Assembly (NCBI GenBank): GCA_012964435.1
Contig: DTTX01000057.1
Coordinates: 62,001 to 126,000 of the forward strand
From: Mesonia sp.
GTDB lineage: Bacteria > Bacteroidota > Bacteroidia > Flavobacteriales > Flavobacteriaceae
DNA: 64,000 nt
Direction of reading: 5' to 3'
Position numbers and translations under genes: made by a program. Below, in pieces: positions 42,147-50,837 of the stretch. The first letter of the stretch is position 1. Every line of letters begins with the position of its first letter. The notes under the pieces are model-generated. The model ran no database searches, had not been told where the DNA came from, and was given only the letters and a program-made list of their open reading frames with translations.

Positions 42147-42824
42147 ATGAAAAAGACTATGGAATCGACTAAATTAAAAAGACCAAAACACAAAGGCTCA
42201 CCTCAACTCTTTAAAAACCCTATTTTAGAGAAGTTAACGCATACGCATATCTCATTACCATTAATCATATTTTCTGCAATTTCTGCAGCATTAATATATT
42301 ATGGGATAATTGAAAAAGGTTTTGAAACTCCTCAGATCATTCTGTTGTTCTTAGCAGGCTTATTATTTTTTACGTTCGTAGAATATATTATGCACCGCTA
42401 TTTATATCATATTCCTGCAACTTCAGAACGCAAGAAGAAAATTTCTTATACGATGCACGGAGTACATCACGATTACCCTAAAGACAAATCTAGATTAGCA
42501 ATGCCACCTGTACTTAGTTTAGTGGTCGCTACGGTACTGTTTATTATTTACCGAGTAGTTTTAGGTGATTATGTATTTGGTTTCTTAGCAGGCTTTTTAA
42601 TTGGTTATGCAGGTTATTTAGCAGTACACTATTCGGTACATGCTTTTAAAGTGCCCAGTAATTTCTTAAAGGTTTTATGGCATCACCACAGTATTCACCA
42701 TTATCGTGAACCAGATAGAGCTTTTGGAGTATCTTCTACTTTATGGGATCACATTTTTAGAACAATGCCTAGAAAAAACCCAATTGGCAGAAGAGCTGCA
42801 ACCGGTACTAGCATCGACGATTAA
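42147..42824 (+). CDS. Fatty acid hydroxylase/sterol desaturase family protein
   Basis: 225 aa from MKKTMEST, whose ATG is 1 nt past the kinase stop; an upstream in-frame ATG lies inside the kinase gene. Membrane segments are at about 45-90 and 125-165. His boxes HRYLYH, HGVHHDYPKD, HYSVHAFK and HHHSIHHYREPDRAFG would bind the di-iron centre. It probably hydroxylates a lipid acyl chain, as in flavobacterial hydroxy fatty acids; the substrate is inferred. Confidence 0.82.
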   Translation: MKKTMESTKLKRPKHKGSPQLFKNPILEKLTHTHISLPLIIFSAISAALIYYGIIEKGFETPQIILLFLAGLLFFTFVEYIMHRYLYHIPATSERKKKISYTMHGVHHDYPKDKSRLAMPPVLSLVVATVLFIIYRVVLGDYVFGFLAGFLIGYAGYLAVHYSVHAFKVPSNFLKVLWHHHSIHHYREPDRAFGVSSTLWDHIFRTMPRKNPIGRRAATGTSIDD

Positions 42825-42825
42825 C

Positions 42826-43863
42826 TTAAATAATATAACCATTTTCCCGTGCGTGTTCTTCTGCTTCTTCTGAAGAGTGAACCATTAGCACGGGAGTACT
42901 TTCAAAATTATCTATAATTCCCTTTACGCGTTGCATTTGCTTTTTATGTCTAACGCTCCTCAAGTAAATACATAAAATTCGATCGGGATATTGCGCTGCG
43001 ATATCTGTATAAATTGAAGCATCGTGTTCACCGCTATCACCAATTAAAATAAATTTTAATTGCGGATAGCTTTCTAATATATTAATAATCTTACGTTGCT
43101 TATGGGGTTTTTCAGGCTTCAAAGTGCTATCAAAAGGTCCGCGTAAGTTTCTAAGTAAAATTGGCCCTTTTGGGAATTGATTGTGATCTAAAAATAGTTT
43201 TAAGTATTCATATAAATTCCACGGACTGTTACTTAAATAAAACATTGGGTTTCGAGATGTTTCTTGTAAACCAATTGCTAATTTTTGATATAATTCTGCC
43301 GCACCTTTTAAAGGCATACGTTTATAAGCATTGGTAAATAACGAATTTTTAAGCAAACGCCACTTTAAAAATGAAGTGACACCGGTATGCAAAATCGTAT
43401 CGTCAATATCACTAATTACGCCAAATTCTGCTTTTTCATCAGGCACTAATAATTCACCCTGAAATGGATCTGCAATTAAATTGGTTTTCGGGTAAAGTTC
43501 GCCCTTGTAATATAATTCAAATTGCAACCAGCCTTCTTCATTACTATATTCAGCTAAATTTTCTTTGAGTTGTCTATCAAACACAAAATAACCTTCTCCG
43601 TTTGTTTGAGTAAAGAATTTTTGACCGTTAGGCAAGCGTAATTCAATTTCTGCTTCCGGTATTTCGAAACTATCAAACTGCTTATAAGTGTTTTTTACAG
43701 TTTTAAAAAAGTTTTGTTCTTGCTTAATTTTTAAGGGTTCGTTGTCGAGAACCCGACCGCAAACATATAAATGATGAGGAGTCGCATAACTGCGATAAGG
43801 GGTGATTAAAATTTGCTCGTAGTTTTTGTAGCGACCTAGTAATTTTTTTATTCTTCTAATCAT
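42826..43863 (-). CDS. APP1-family phosphatase (DUF2183)
   Basis: 345 aa. The HAD-like motif FGVISDIDDTILHTGVTS (about residue 140) with nucleophile D-x-D-D-T, later FYLSNSPWNLYEYL and ILIGDSGEHDASIY, match the conserved phosphatidate-phosphatase APP1 domain. An N-terminal beta domain (about 20-125) precedes it. There is no signal peptide. The lipid substrate is by family analogy. It is convergent with the fatty-acid hydroxylase gene, with stops 2 nt apart. Confidence 0.83.
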   Translation of the reverse strand: MIRRIKKLLGRYKNYEQILITPYRSYATPHHLYVCGRVLDNEPLKIKQEQNFFKTVKNTYKQFDSFEIPEAEIELRLPNGQKFFTQTNGEGYFVFDRQLKENLAEYSNEEGWLQFELYYKGELYPKTNLIADPFQGELLVPDEKAEFGVISDIDDTILHTGVTSFLKWRLLKNSLFTNAYKRMPLKGAAELYQKLAIGLQETSRNPMFYLSNSPWNLYEYLKLFLDHNQFPKGPILLRNLRGPFDSTLKPEKPHKQRKIINILESYPQLKFILIGDSGEHDASIYTDIAAQYPDRILCIYLRSVRHKKQMQRVKGIIDNFESTPVLMVHSSEEAEEHARENGYII

Positions 43864-43933
43864 TTATTTGCTGTTGAAACTGAAAGATAATAGTTTTTAC
43901 AGCGACTGCTTTCTACTTCACTATTCTTTAAGA

Positions 43934-43984
43934 TTTTTATGCTGAAATAGCCATTGCCTTTAGAGAAAATTTTCAGCATAAAAA
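43934..43984. repeat. Long inverted repeat upstream of the APP1 gene
   Basis: Arms TTTTTATGCTGAAA (43934-43947) and TTTCAGCATAAAAA (43971-43984), a perfect 14-bp match with a 23-nt loop. It abuts the terminator of the pyrophosphatase gene. The CTGAA core resembles the type 2 palindromes. Confidence 0.7.
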
Positions 43985-44012
43985 AAGCGACTTCTATCGA
44001 AATCGCTTTTTG
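43979..44012 (-). terminator. Terminator of the pyrophosphatase gene
   Basis: On the minus strand GCGATTTC-GATA-GAAGTCGC (8-bp stem with one G-U, preceded by A-run) is followed by seven T residues. Confidence 0.82.
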
Positions 44013-44032
44013 AATATTATAGAGTAAAAAAC

Positions 44033-44542
44033 TTACTTGATACTTACCTCTTTTAAAGGCACATCACTACCTTTAAATCTTTCGATACATTGAGTTACAA
44101 TTTCTTTAGCTTCTTTAGCATCTCCCCAATCACCAACATCTACTTTCTTTTCTTCTAAATCTTTATACACACGGAAAAAGTGCTCGATCTCTTTAATTAA
44201 ATGCGGATTTAAACCACTAAGATCATCAACTTTATTTCCGATAGGATCGCTTACTGGAACACAGATAATTTTTTCATCAGGACCTTTTTCATCGGCCATA
44301 TGGAAAACTCCAATTGGTTTTACTTCAATTACACACCCAGGAAAAGTTGGCTCTGTAACTAACACTAAAACATCTAACGGATCACCATCTAATGCTAAAG
44401 TTTCTGGCACAAAACCGTAATCTGCAGGATACATCATAGATGAAAAGATCATTCTATCGTATCTTATTTTTTTAAGCTCGAAATCATATTCATATTTATT
44501 TCGGCTTCCTTTTGGGATTTCAATTAAAACATCAAACGTCAT
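44033..44542 (-). CDS. ppa: Inorganic pyrophosphatase (family I)
   Basis: 169 aa, close to the usual 175. IPKGSRNKYEYD, MMYPADYGFVPETLALDGDPLDVLVL (metal-binding Asp triad signature) and DEKIICVP are all present. It hydrolyses PPi to drive biosynthetic reactions. It is single-gene with its own terminator. Confidence 0.95.
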   Translation of the reverse strand: MTFDVLIEIPKGSRNKYEYDFELKKIRYDRMIFSSMMYPADYGFVPETLALDGDPLDVLVLVTEPTFPGCVIEVKPIGVFHMADEKGPDEKIICVPVSDPIGNKVDDLSGLNPHLIKEIEHFFRVYKDLEEKKVDVGDWGDAKEAKEIVTQCIERFKGSDVPLKEVSIK

Positions 44543-44620
44543 TGTATAAAAATATTATCTATTATTTCAAATTAAACAAGATGGCAAATTTAACAAATGT
44601 CCTGATTATTAACTACTTTT

Positions 44621-47116
44621 TTAGAAATAAAATCCGAAAGATCCCGTAATTCCGAACTTTCTGGCACCGGGATTTTCCAAATAATTTCCTCTAAAGTGAA
44701 AATCTAATCGAAATACTTTAAAAATATTCCCAATCCCCACGCTATACGACCAATAGGGTTTATTGCTCGGCGCCATTAATATAGGGTTAGAGTAAGAAGC
44801 ATTCAAGGCTTGATTTTCATCGGAAATGCTTCCTGTTACGGCTCGTATGGCTACAATCTCTCGTAGATTTAAATCTCGAAGCAACGGAATTCTACCTAAA
44901 AAACGTCCGTTAAAATTATGTTCTAAATGAACGCTGGTATAAGTATCGGTCACAAATTCGTAAAAATCTAATAAAGGATATGTTCCGTAAATAGAAAAAA
45001 GTGTTTGGTTACCGGGAACCACATTCAATAATCCCAAAGGAACTTCACCAAAAGTTTTACCGGCTTCTAATGTAGTGGTTAACTTCCCTACTCCACCCAA
45101 TTGCCAAGGATGACGATAGTAAAACTGAACTTTTTCATACTCAAAATCACTGCTGAATACATCTTTTATTCCTACAGCATAATTTAAAAATAATCGCGGG
45201 AAATCGCCATCGTTAATTACGGTTCGTTCGACGCCATAACCGGTAGTTTTTCTTCCAGGAGAATAAGTAAGCATCGTAGAAATTTCTGTCTGATCTATTT
45301 CTGAAGCAATTTCTGTCTGCTCTTCATTGGTATAATAATCTAAACTGAATTGATCTGAAGCTGAACGCAATGTACGATAAGAACCTCCAAAACGGACTTC
45401 AAAATTCTTTAACGGCTCCATTTCTAACGCAAACGTGCTTAAATTGATATTGGTTAAACTCGTATTTGAACCTACCGTAATTAGAGATGAAGAAGCCAAA
45501 CTTCTGCCTAAAACATCGTTGGTATTGGTTAAACTTGCGCCTAACTGCTCGATGTCTCTACGATTACCTCCGCTTAAAATTAATCGAGAACGTTGATCGA
45601 CTAAAATTTTACCCGATAAGCCATATTTAAATTTATTATCTTTAAAACCATAAGCCGTGTAACCTTCAATTCGCCAAGGATCGTTTCTACCAAAATAAGT
45701 TCTTCCGCCGGCACGAACACGAATTCCTTCCACATCGTTATAACCAAATGTTGAAAAAACAGGTCCGTAATCAAAATTATCGAACTCAACATAACCTGAA
45801 GCTAAGATCGAGCCAATGTTATAAAGACGCTGAAAGGCTTTTACCGTTTTAAGCGTATCAAGCATATCGTAAACTTGGCGTTCATCTTTATTAAGAGATT
45901 CCATTCGGTTTTGCTGCCAAAATGTGCTGTCACGGTTATAAACTTGTTCTATGTATTGCTCGCGGTCGTTATTATAAAAAGCTTCACCACGATCTATATC
46001 AAAAGAATATTCATCGTATAAGGTTGTTCTTTTGCCATAAACTCCACGTGCATCATCTTTTTTTCTGAAAGCAAAATCAGACATAAAATGATCTCTAGTA
46101 ATCAAGAAAATAGAATCGTTTAATACTTCAAAATCTTGCTCAATATAAATATCTCGCACCCAGTTAATGTTCGCACTTTTTGTAGCTGCTAATTTTATTT
46201 TTTTAATTGCCCAAGTGGTATCATTTACCCAAAAATCTCCTTTAAAAGTAAGCTCGTTTTTTCTTCTTGGGTAATACACAATTTTGTAACACCATTTATT
46301 ATCGACATAGCTACTATCTGCCAGAACATAGTTATACACATTTATTCCGGTGGTTGATAATGGACTCACGAAACTTTTATCGAAAAACTTCAGGTAATTG
46401 TCGTAAACATTATATTCTTTATAGAGATCTTTAATAAAAGCTATCAAAGTTTGGTTATCACTAAAACCGGAATTTTTATTCCCTAACAGAACTTCTTTTT
46501 CCTTATTGGTTTCATTATTCCCGTAAACACGGTAAACCGCTTCGTTTATAAAAATTGGCAAGTAAGTTTTACCGGTAACGCTGTTGGTATCGGTTTGCTC
46601 GAAGACAAACTCCATTCCGTTAAAAATTCGACTATTGATTAGTGAACTATCGATCGTATTTAAATCGAATTCTTGTTTTTCGTATTTTTTATATTGATAC
46701 TGGTCAAATTTATAAATACCGTTCTCGCGTTTATTCTCCCAGATCTTTCGAAGAATATCGATCGCGGGATTATTTTTCTTCGAAGTTTTTCCTTGATAGA
46801 TAACAACCTCATCAAGTGCACTGGCTTCTTCTTCTAAAATAATTTCAATATCATAAGTAGCAGATTTGGTAAGCTCTAAAACCTGAGATTTAAAACCTAC
46901 AAAAGAAATATTGATTGCTTTATAAGTTTCTTCAGACTCTAAATAAAAACTACCGTCGTCGTTAGTGATCGTTCCTACAGAAGAATTTGCAAAAATTACA
47001 TTAGCAAAAGGTACAGGATTACCGCTTTCATCATTCACCACACCACTTACTTTGGTTTGTGAAAATGCAGAAAGTACGCTAAATAAGCTTAAGCAAAGTA
47101 GGTAAACATATCTCAT
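44621..47116 (-). CDS. DUF5686 outer-membrane protein with carboxypeptidase-regulatory-like domain
   Basis: 831 aa from ATG at 47116; the longer reading begins at a TTG in the upstream terminator. Signal peptide to SAFSQ, then a CarboxypepD_reg domain (about 24-100: VSGVVNDESGNPVPFANVIFANSSVGTITNDDG). A long DUF5686 region with repeated aromatic beta strands follows, ending GSFGFYF, as expected for an outer-membrane barrel. The family is widespread in Bacteroidota without assigned function; the plug-like N-terminal domain recalls TonB-dependent receptors, but no plug/TonB box is seen. Confidence 0.82.
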   Translation of the reverse strand: MRYVYLLCLSLFSVLSAFSQTKVSGVVNDESGNPVPFANVIFANSSVGTITNDDGSFYLESEETYKAINISFVGFKSQVLELTKSATYDIEIILEEEASALDEVVIYQGKTSKKNNPAIDILRKIWENKRENGIYKFDQYQYKKYEKQEFDLNTIDSSLINSRIFNGMEFVFEQTDTNSVTGKTYLPIFINEAVYRVYGNNETNKEKEVLLGNKNSGFSDNQTLIAFIKDLYKEYNVYDNYLKFFDKSFVSPLSTTGINVYNYVLADSSYVDNKWCYKIVYYPRRKNELTFKGDFWVNDTTWAIKKIKLAATKSANINWVRDIYIEQDFEVLNDSIFLITRDHFMSDFAFRKKDDARGVYGKRTTLYDEYSFDIDRGEAFYNNDREQYIEQVYNRDSTFWQQNRMESLNKDERQVYDMLDTLKTVKAFQRLYNIGSILASGYVEFDNFDYGPVFSTFGYNDVEGIRVRAGGRTYFGRNDPWRIEGYTAYGFKDNKFKYGLSGKILVDQRSRLILSGGNRRDIEQLGASLTNTNDVLGRSLASSSLITVGSNTSLTNINLSTFALEMEPLKNFEVRFGGSYRTLRSASDQFSLDYYTNEEQTEIASEIDQTEISTMLTYSPGRKTTGYGVERTVINDGDFPRLFLNYAVGIKDVFSSDFEYEKVQFYYRHPWQLGGVGKLTTTLEAGKTFGEVPLGLLNVVPGNQTLFSIYGTYPLLDFYEFVTDTYTSVHLEHNFNGRFLGRIPLLRDLNLREIVAIRAVTGSISDENQALNASYSNPILMAPSNKPYWSYSVGIGNIFKVFRLDFHFRGNYLENPGARKFGITGSFGFYF

Positions 47117-47123
47117 ATAAAAC

Positions 47124-47158
47124 AAAAAAACTTCACCTCCAGGGCAGGAGATGAAGTT
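47124..47158 (-). terminator. Terminator between pdhB and the DUF5686 gene
   Basis: On the minus strand AACTTCATCTCC-(6 nt)-GGAGGTGAAGTT followed by a T-run, directly after pdhB and overlapping the rejected upstream start of the DUF5686 gene. Confidence 0.82.
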
Positions 47159-47178
47159 GTAAATATAGGTGTATAATT

Positions 47179-48162
47179 TTACTTATACATTACTTTTTTT
47201 ACAGCTTTAACTACATCTTCGCTGCTTGGTAACCATTCTTTTAATAAAACCGGAGAATATGGTGCCGGAGTATCTGCCGTATTAATTTTAATAATTGGCG
47301 CATCTAAATAATCAAAGGCTTCCTCTTGTACTTTATAAGTGATTTCTGTTGAAACATTACCAAATGGCCAAGCTTCTTCTAAAATCACTAATCGGTTTGT
47401 TTTCTTTACAGATTCTAAGATCGCATCGTAATCTAAAGGACGTACCGTTCTTAAATCGATCACTTCTGCAGAAATATTTTCTTTTTCTAATTCGTCTGCT
47501 GCTTTATAAGCTTCTTTGATAATTTTACCAAAAGAAACGATCGTTACATCAGAACCTTCTCTTTTAATATCTGCTTTTCCGATTGGGATAACAACATCTT
47601 CATCTGTTTCAGGCACTTCACCTTTATCACCATACATCTGCTCACTTTCCATAAAAATAACCGGATCGTCATCACGAATGGCAGCTTTCAATAAACCTTT
47701 AGCGTCTGCCGGATTAGAAGGAACAATAACTTTTAAACCAGGACAGTTCGCATACCAACTTTCAAAAGCCTGAGAGTGCGTAGCTCCTAATTGACCTGCA
47801 GATGCAGTCGGACCTCTAAACACGATCGGACAGTTAAATTGCCCCCCAGACATTTGTCTAATTTTAGCTGCATTGTTAATAATTTGATCGATACCAACCA
47901 AACTAAAGTTGAAGGTCATAAATTCGATAATTGGTCGAGCTCCCGTCATGGTAGATCCTACACCGATCCCACTAAAACCAGCTTCAGCAATTGGAGTATC
48001 GATAACACGCTCAGGACCAAATTCGTCCAACATTCCTTTAGAAGCTTTATAAGCTCCATTATATTCAGCAACCTCTTCTCCCATCAAATACACCGCCTCA
48101 TCACGACGCATTTCTTCACTCATTGCTTCGGCTACTGCTTCTCTAAATTGAATTGTTCTCAT
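47179..48162 (-). CDS. pdhB: Pyruvate dehydrogenase E1 component, beta subunit
   Basis: 327 aa from MRTIQFREAVAEAMSEEM; an in-frame ATG 30 codons upstream adds a non-conserved hydrophobic stretch and is rejected. GEEVAEYNGAYKASKGMLDEFGPERVIDTPIAE, FMTFNFSLVGIDQIINNAAK and FRGPTASAGQLGATHSQAFE match TPP-dependent E1-beta. It forms an alpha2beta2 E1 with PdhA, which is not in this window. It decarboxylates pyruvate for the PDH complex and is divergent from etfB. Confidence 0.92.
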   Translation of the reverse strand: MRTIQFREAVAEAMSEEMRRDEAVYLMGEEVAEYNGAYKASKGMLDEFGPERVIDTPIAEAGFSGIGVGSTMTGARPIIEFMTFNFSLVGIDQIINNAAKIRQMSGGQFNCPIVFRGPTASAGQLGATHSQAFESWYANCPGLKVIVPSNPADAKGLLKAAIRDDDPVIFMESEQMYGDKGEVPETDEDVVIPIGKADIKREGSDVTIVSFGKIIKEAYKAADELEKENISAEVIDLRTVRPLDYDAILESVKKTNRLVILEEAWPFGNVSTEITYKVQEEAFDYLDAPIIKINTADTPAPYSPVLLKEWLPSSEDVVKAVKKVMYK

Positions 48163-48336
48163 TATTATTCGCCTAAAATTTTTACAAACCACAAAAATAA
48201 GGATTACTGTTGCAAAACCTATAGAAAAATCAATAAAAAAATTATTATGCAAGCATAGTATTTTATTATGAAATTCATTATATTCGCAATGAAGAATTTT
48301 ATAAATCTAATTTTTAAATAGAAAATACTAAGAAAA

Positions 48337-49083
48337 ATGAAAATATTAGTCTGCATAAGTCACGTTCCAGACACTACTTCTAAAATTAATTTTACAGAAG
48401 GCGACACAAAATTTGATAAAAACGGAGTACAATTCGTTATTAACCCTAATGATGAATTTGGTCTTACTCGCGCTATGTGGTTTAAAGAAAAACAAGGTGC
48501 ATCTGTAGATGTAGTAAATGTTGGTGAAGCAGATACAGAACCAACTTTAAGAAAAGCTTTAGCTATTGGTGCCGATAATGCAATTCGTGTGAACACGCCG
48601 GCAAAAGATGGATTTCAGGTTGCTAAAGAATTAGCGAAAGTTGCACAAGATGGTGGTTACGATTTAGTGATCGCCGGTAGAGAATCTATCGATTACAATG
48701 GTGGGATGGTACCTGGTATGTTAGCAAAATTATTAAAAGCAAACTTTGTAAACACTTGTGTAAGTTTAGAGGTTGAAGGAGATAAAGCTACAGCAATTCG
48801 CGAAATCGATGGAGGTAAAGAAACATTAACTACTTCTCTACCCTTAGTAATTGGCGGTCAAAAAGGTTTAGTAGAAGAAAGCGACCTTAAAATACCTAAC
48901 ATGCGTGGTATTATGATGGCTCGTAAAAAACCTTTAAATGTAGTTGATCCTGTTGGAGCTGAAGAAAAAACCAGCGCAGATAAGTTTGAAAAACCTGCAC
49001 CAAAAGGTGACGTAAAACTTATCGACAAAGATAATTTAGATGAATTAATAAATCTTTTACACAACGAAGCGAAAGCGATCTAA
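48337..49083 (+). CDS. etfB: Electron transfer flavoprotein, beta subunit
   Basis: 248 aa. MKILVCISHVPDTTSKI and INPNDEFGLTRA at the N-terminus, GADNAIRV, DLVIAGRESIDYNGGMVPGMLA (the AMP-binding region) and DLKIPNMRGIMMARKKPL are family marks. It forms a heterodimer with EtfA and accepts electrons from acyl-CoA dehydrogenases, such as the one encoded at 35984. The 42-nt spacing to etfA indicates an operon. Confidence 0.95.
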   Translation: MKILVCISHVPDTTSKINFTEGDTKFDKNGVQFVINPNDEFGLTRAMWFKEKQGASVDVVNVGEADTEPTLRKALAIGADNAIRVNTPAKDGFQVAKELAKVAQDGGYDLVIAGRESIDYNGGMVPGMLAKLLKANFVNTCVSLEVEGDKATAIREIDGGKETLTTSLPLVIGGQKGLVEESDLKIPNMRGIMMARKKPLNVVDPVGAEEKTSADKFEKPAPKGDVKLIDKDNLDELINLLHNEAKAI

Positions 49084-49125
49084 TTAGATTTATTAACCTA
49101 TTAAATTAATCCAAAAAATAAAATT

Positions 49126-50094
49126 ATGTCAGTTTTAGTATATATAGAATCAGAAAACGGAAAATTCAAAAAAGCTTCTTACGAGGCTGCTTCTTACGCT
49201 AAAGGAGTGGCAGATCAATTAGGATCTTCGGTAACAGCAGTTACGATTAATGCAGAGAACAATGAAGTTTTAGGCACTTACGGAGTAAGTAAAGTTTTAC
49301 AAGTCAATAACGATCAGCTTTCTAAATTTAATGCAGATGCTTATGCAGATGTGATCGCACAAGCTGCAAAAAATGAAGATGCAAAAGTTGTTGTGCTTGG
49401 GCAAACCGCTAACGATAAGTATGTAGCGCCAATTATTGCCATAAACTTAGAAGCCGGTTATGCTTCAAATGTAGTAGCATTACCAGAAAGCACTTCGCCA
49501 TTTACAGTAAAAAGAAATGCGTTTACCAATAAAGCTTTCAATTTTACAACTATTAGTAGTGATATAAAAATTGTAGGAGTTGCTAAAAACGCTTACGGAG
49601 TAAAAGAAAATGAAACTTCTGCCGCTGTAGAAGATTTTTCTCCAAGTTTAGATGCCAGCGATTTTTCTGTAAATGTAGAATCTGTAGATAAAGCTACCGA
49701 TAAAGTAACTATTGCAGATGCAGAGATCGTAGTTTCTGGAGGTCGTGGTTTAAAAGGACCTGAAAATTGGGATATGATCGAAAACCTTGCTGAAACTTTA
49801 GGCGCGGCAACTGCTTGTTCTAAGCCGGTAAGTGATATGGGTTGGAGACCGCATAGCGAGCATGTTGGGCAAACCGGTAAACCTGTAGCTGCAAATTTAT
49901 ACATTGCAGTAGGTATTTCTGGAGCTATTCAGCACTTAGCAGGTATTAATGCTTCAAAAATTAAAGTCGTGATCAATAACGATCCTGAAGCTCCTTTCTT
50001 TAAAGCTGCAGATTATGGTATTGTTGGCGATGCTTTTGAAGTGGTTCCGCAGCTCAACGAAAAATTAAAAGAATTTAAAGCAAATAACGCATAA
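49126..50094 (+). CDS. etfA: Electron transfer flavoprotein, alpha subunit
   Basis: 322 aa. The C-terminal FAD domain is clear: VVSGGRGLKGPENWDMIENLAETLGAA, SKPVSDMGWRPHSEHVGQTGKPVAANLYIAVGISGAIQHLAGI and VVINNDPEAPFFKAADYGIVGD. It partners with EtfB to carry electrons to the quinone pool through ETF dehydrogenase (not seen here). It is followed by a strong terminator. Confidence 0.95.
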   Translation: MSVLVYIESENGKFKKASYEAASYAKGVADQLGSSVTAVTINAENNEVLGTYGVSKVLQVNNDQLSKFNADAYADVIAQAAKNEDAKVVVLGQTANDKYVAPIIAINLEAGYASNVVALPESTSPFTVKRNAFTNKAFNFTTISSDIKIVGVAKNAYGVKENETSAAVEDFSPSLDASDFSVNVESVDKATDKVTIADAEIVVSGGRGLKGPENWDMIENLAETLGAATACSKPVSDMGWRPHSEHVGQTGKPVAANLYIAVGISGAIQHLAGINASKIKVVINNDPEAPFFKAADYGIVGDAFEVVPQLNEKLKEFKANNA

Positions 50095-50125
50095 TTTTTT
50101 ATAAATTGTGCCCCTGAAAATTAGG

Positions 50126-50166
50126 GCGACCTAAATATGAAAAGCTCTTATTTAGGTCGCTTTTTT
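50126..50166 (+). terminator. Terminator after etfBA
   Basis: Perfect 12-bp stem GCGACCTAAATA / TATTTAGGTCGC followed by a six-T tract. Confidence 0.92.
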
Positions 50167-50194
50167 ATTTTATCTATTTTGATTAATTTGTAGT

Positions 50195-50830
50195 ATGAGT
50201 TTAGTGCGTTTAACCATCAAAGGAATTTCTTATAGTCAAACCCAAAATGGAGCTTATGCACTTCTTTTAAGTGAAGTCGACGGCGAAAAACAATTACCTA
50301 TCGTTATTGGTGCATTCGAAGCACAATCTATAGCAATTGCCTTAGAAAAAGATATAAGACCACCGCGACCGCTTACCCACGATCTATTTAAAAGTTTTTC
50401 AGAAAGGTTTTCAATCATCGTTAAACAAGTGATCATTCACAAATTGGTCGATGGTGTTTTCTATTCGAGCCTTATCTGTGAAAGAGATAAAATTGAAGAA
50501 ATTATAGACGCGAGAACAAGCGATGCTATTGCTTTAGCGTTACGTTTTAACGCACCAATTTTCACCTATCAAAACATTTTAGATAAAGCGGGAATATTTC
50601 TCAAAAATTCTGAAGACGATTCTACTACAAAGGAAGAAGCTGAAGAAATTAAACGTACAGAATTAATTATCGAAGATGTTCTTAAAGACGCTTCAGAAGA
50701 AACCGAAACAAGTAATCCTTCAACTAAAAAATCGCTTAAACAACTTGAAGAAGAGTTAGATGAAGCGGTTAAAAATGAAGATTACGAAAAAGCTGCTCAA
50801 TTAAGAGATGAAATTTCTAAACGTAAATAA
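50195..50830 (+). CDS. Bifunctional nuclease (DUF151) family protein with UVR motif
   Basis: 211 aa. The DUF151/BFN domain fills about 1-135 (GAYALLLSEVDGEKQLPIVIGAFEAQSIAIAL, ARTSDAIALALRF). A C-terminal UvrB/UvrC-like coiled coil (QLEEELDEAVKNEDYEKAAQLRDEI, about 180-208) follows an acidic linker. Homologues have been reported to cut RNA and DNA, but the role in Bacteroidota is unclear. The nucleoside transporter starts 7 nt downstream, suggesting a link to nucleotide turnover. Confidence 0.85.
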   Translation: MSLVRLTIKGISYSQTQNGAYALLLSEVDGEKQLPIVIGAFEAQSIAIALEKDIRPPRPLTHDLFKSFSERFSIIVKQVIIHKLVDGVFYSSLICERDKIEEIIDARTSDAIALALRFNAPIFTYQNILDKAGIFLKNSEDDSTTKEEAEEIKRTELIIEDVLKDASEETETSNPSTKKSLKQLEEELDEAVKNEDYEKAAQLRDEISKRK

Positions 50831-50837
50831 ACAAGCC

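Noticed and set aside
48163..48252. 30-residue hydrophobic extension of PdhB
   Set aside because: E1-beta is cytoplasmic and the conserved N-terminus starts at MRTIQFREA; the extension comes from the pdhB-etfB intergenic region.
47791..48258. 155-codon plus-strand frame opposite pdhB
   Set aside because: No signal, domain or promoter; it is the complement of a well-conserved gene.
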